A stretch of 64,000 nucleotides of DNA from Membranipora membranacea (lineage: Eukaryota > Bryozoa > Gymnolaemata > Cheilostomatida > Membraniporidae): contig OU612069.1 in the NCBI GenBank assembly GCA_914767715.1, positions 2,418,001-2,482,000 on the forward strand, read 5' to 3'. Both the position numbers and the translations under genes were made by a program. Positions 63,364 to 64,000 of the stretch are shown piece by piece. How positions within the stretch are numbered: the first letter of the stretch is position 1; each line of letters opens with the position of its first letter. The notes beneath the pieces were generated by a model. It did not search any database. It had not been told where the DNA came from and worked only from the letters and a program-made list of their open reading frames with translations.

Positions 63364-64000
63364 GTAGGAGAATCAGTCTAAGTTATCTTGAGCTGAAGGT
63401 GAAGGTCAGACAAGCTGATTGTATCCGAGCTAACAAGGGAAATGAATATAGTATTTTGACACACTGCAGGAGTACACTTTTATGTGCAGGGCTTCCAACT
63501 CTACTTTTTTAAAAGGCAACTAGGGTTTCAGACAAGTTCTTGTTGATTGAGAGCAGATTGTACCTTATGCATAGGGAAAATGAGCAAATCTAAATCGGAT
63601 GATTATACAGCGAGAATTTTCTTTAAACATTTCATCCATCACATGCTAAAATGCTGCTCGAACTCAACTAAAATGGAACCACACAGAGCACTTTGCAGTT
63701 CCTGTTATATTTAGCCTGTGCTCTATCATTGTTACAGCAATGTCTTTGAACGTCCCCTATTCTGAAGGATAACTCAGCTAAGAGTCAGCAACTACTTTGA
63801 GTTTTGCTGATGCTGCATAGCAGATTCTTTACTCCCCATTTATGCATTGCTGAGGAACCCTGGTTGCCCTTTAAGAGTAGATCAACTCTTTTTCAAATTC
63901 TACTTTCTACTCTTCTGCTTTTTTTCAAAAAATATGGCAAGATGCCTATTTTAATACAATATTACTCTGTTTGAAGATTTTGTTCACTGGTTTATGACTC
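63364..64000. other. Intron of the anoctamin-like gene to the window end
   Basis: A gtagga donor follows exon 4. I see no further exon before position 64000. Confidence 0.5.

Overview
The window is intron-rich, AT-rich animal nuclear DNA. Short exons have GT/AG borders, reading phases are kept across introns, and repeats, tRNA-derived SINEs and foldback elements are plentiful. The gene families (a short-chain collagen C4-like protein, TMEM184, a probable anoctamin, CDKL-kinase remnants, an NHL propeller protein) are metazoan. The short-chain collagen C4 type, found mainly in sponges and some other invertebrates, makes a sponge (probably a demosponge) the best guess. That is inference, not proof. 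No bacterial, organellar or viral genes were recognised.

Layout, left to right. 1-3.2 kb is a gene graveyard: a CDKL-type kinase pseudogene, then a frameshifted copy of the modules found in the NHL gene. 3.2-13.9 kb is mostly repeats: a CCCT microsatellite, a hairpin, two tandem/direct repeat arrays and a roughly 3.5 kb inverted duplication. 13.99-19.78 kb (+) is a modular extracellular gene: NHL propeller, long Thr/Pro stalk, HYR-like modules on phase-1 exons and a Cys-containing tail. 20.6-23.7 kb is a three-copy array of about 1 kb units with a perfect hairpin. 24-31 kb is minisatellites with a few unproven exon-like ORFs. 31.6-35.0 kb (-) is a complete five-exon single-pass receptor-like gene that I could reconstruct in phase. 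38.5-41.4 kb (+) is a four-exon membrane-anchored mini-collagen. 43.7-44.8 kb (-) is a two-exon small secreted proline-rich protein. 47.2-54.3 kb (-) is a complete nine-exon TMEM184 gene. 58.9-63.4 kb (+) is the 5' part of a probable anoctamin gene that runs off the window.

Most of the genes are membrane or extracellular proteins: a propeller/mucin/HYR protein, a Cys-rich receptor with a repetitive tail, a TM collagen, a secreted Pro-rich peptide, a seven-TM TMEM184 and an ion channel/scramblase relative. There is no evidence that they act as one pathway. Exon models were built by hand from splice consensus and phase continuity. The single-ORF track cannot see them, and transcript data would be the decisive test.
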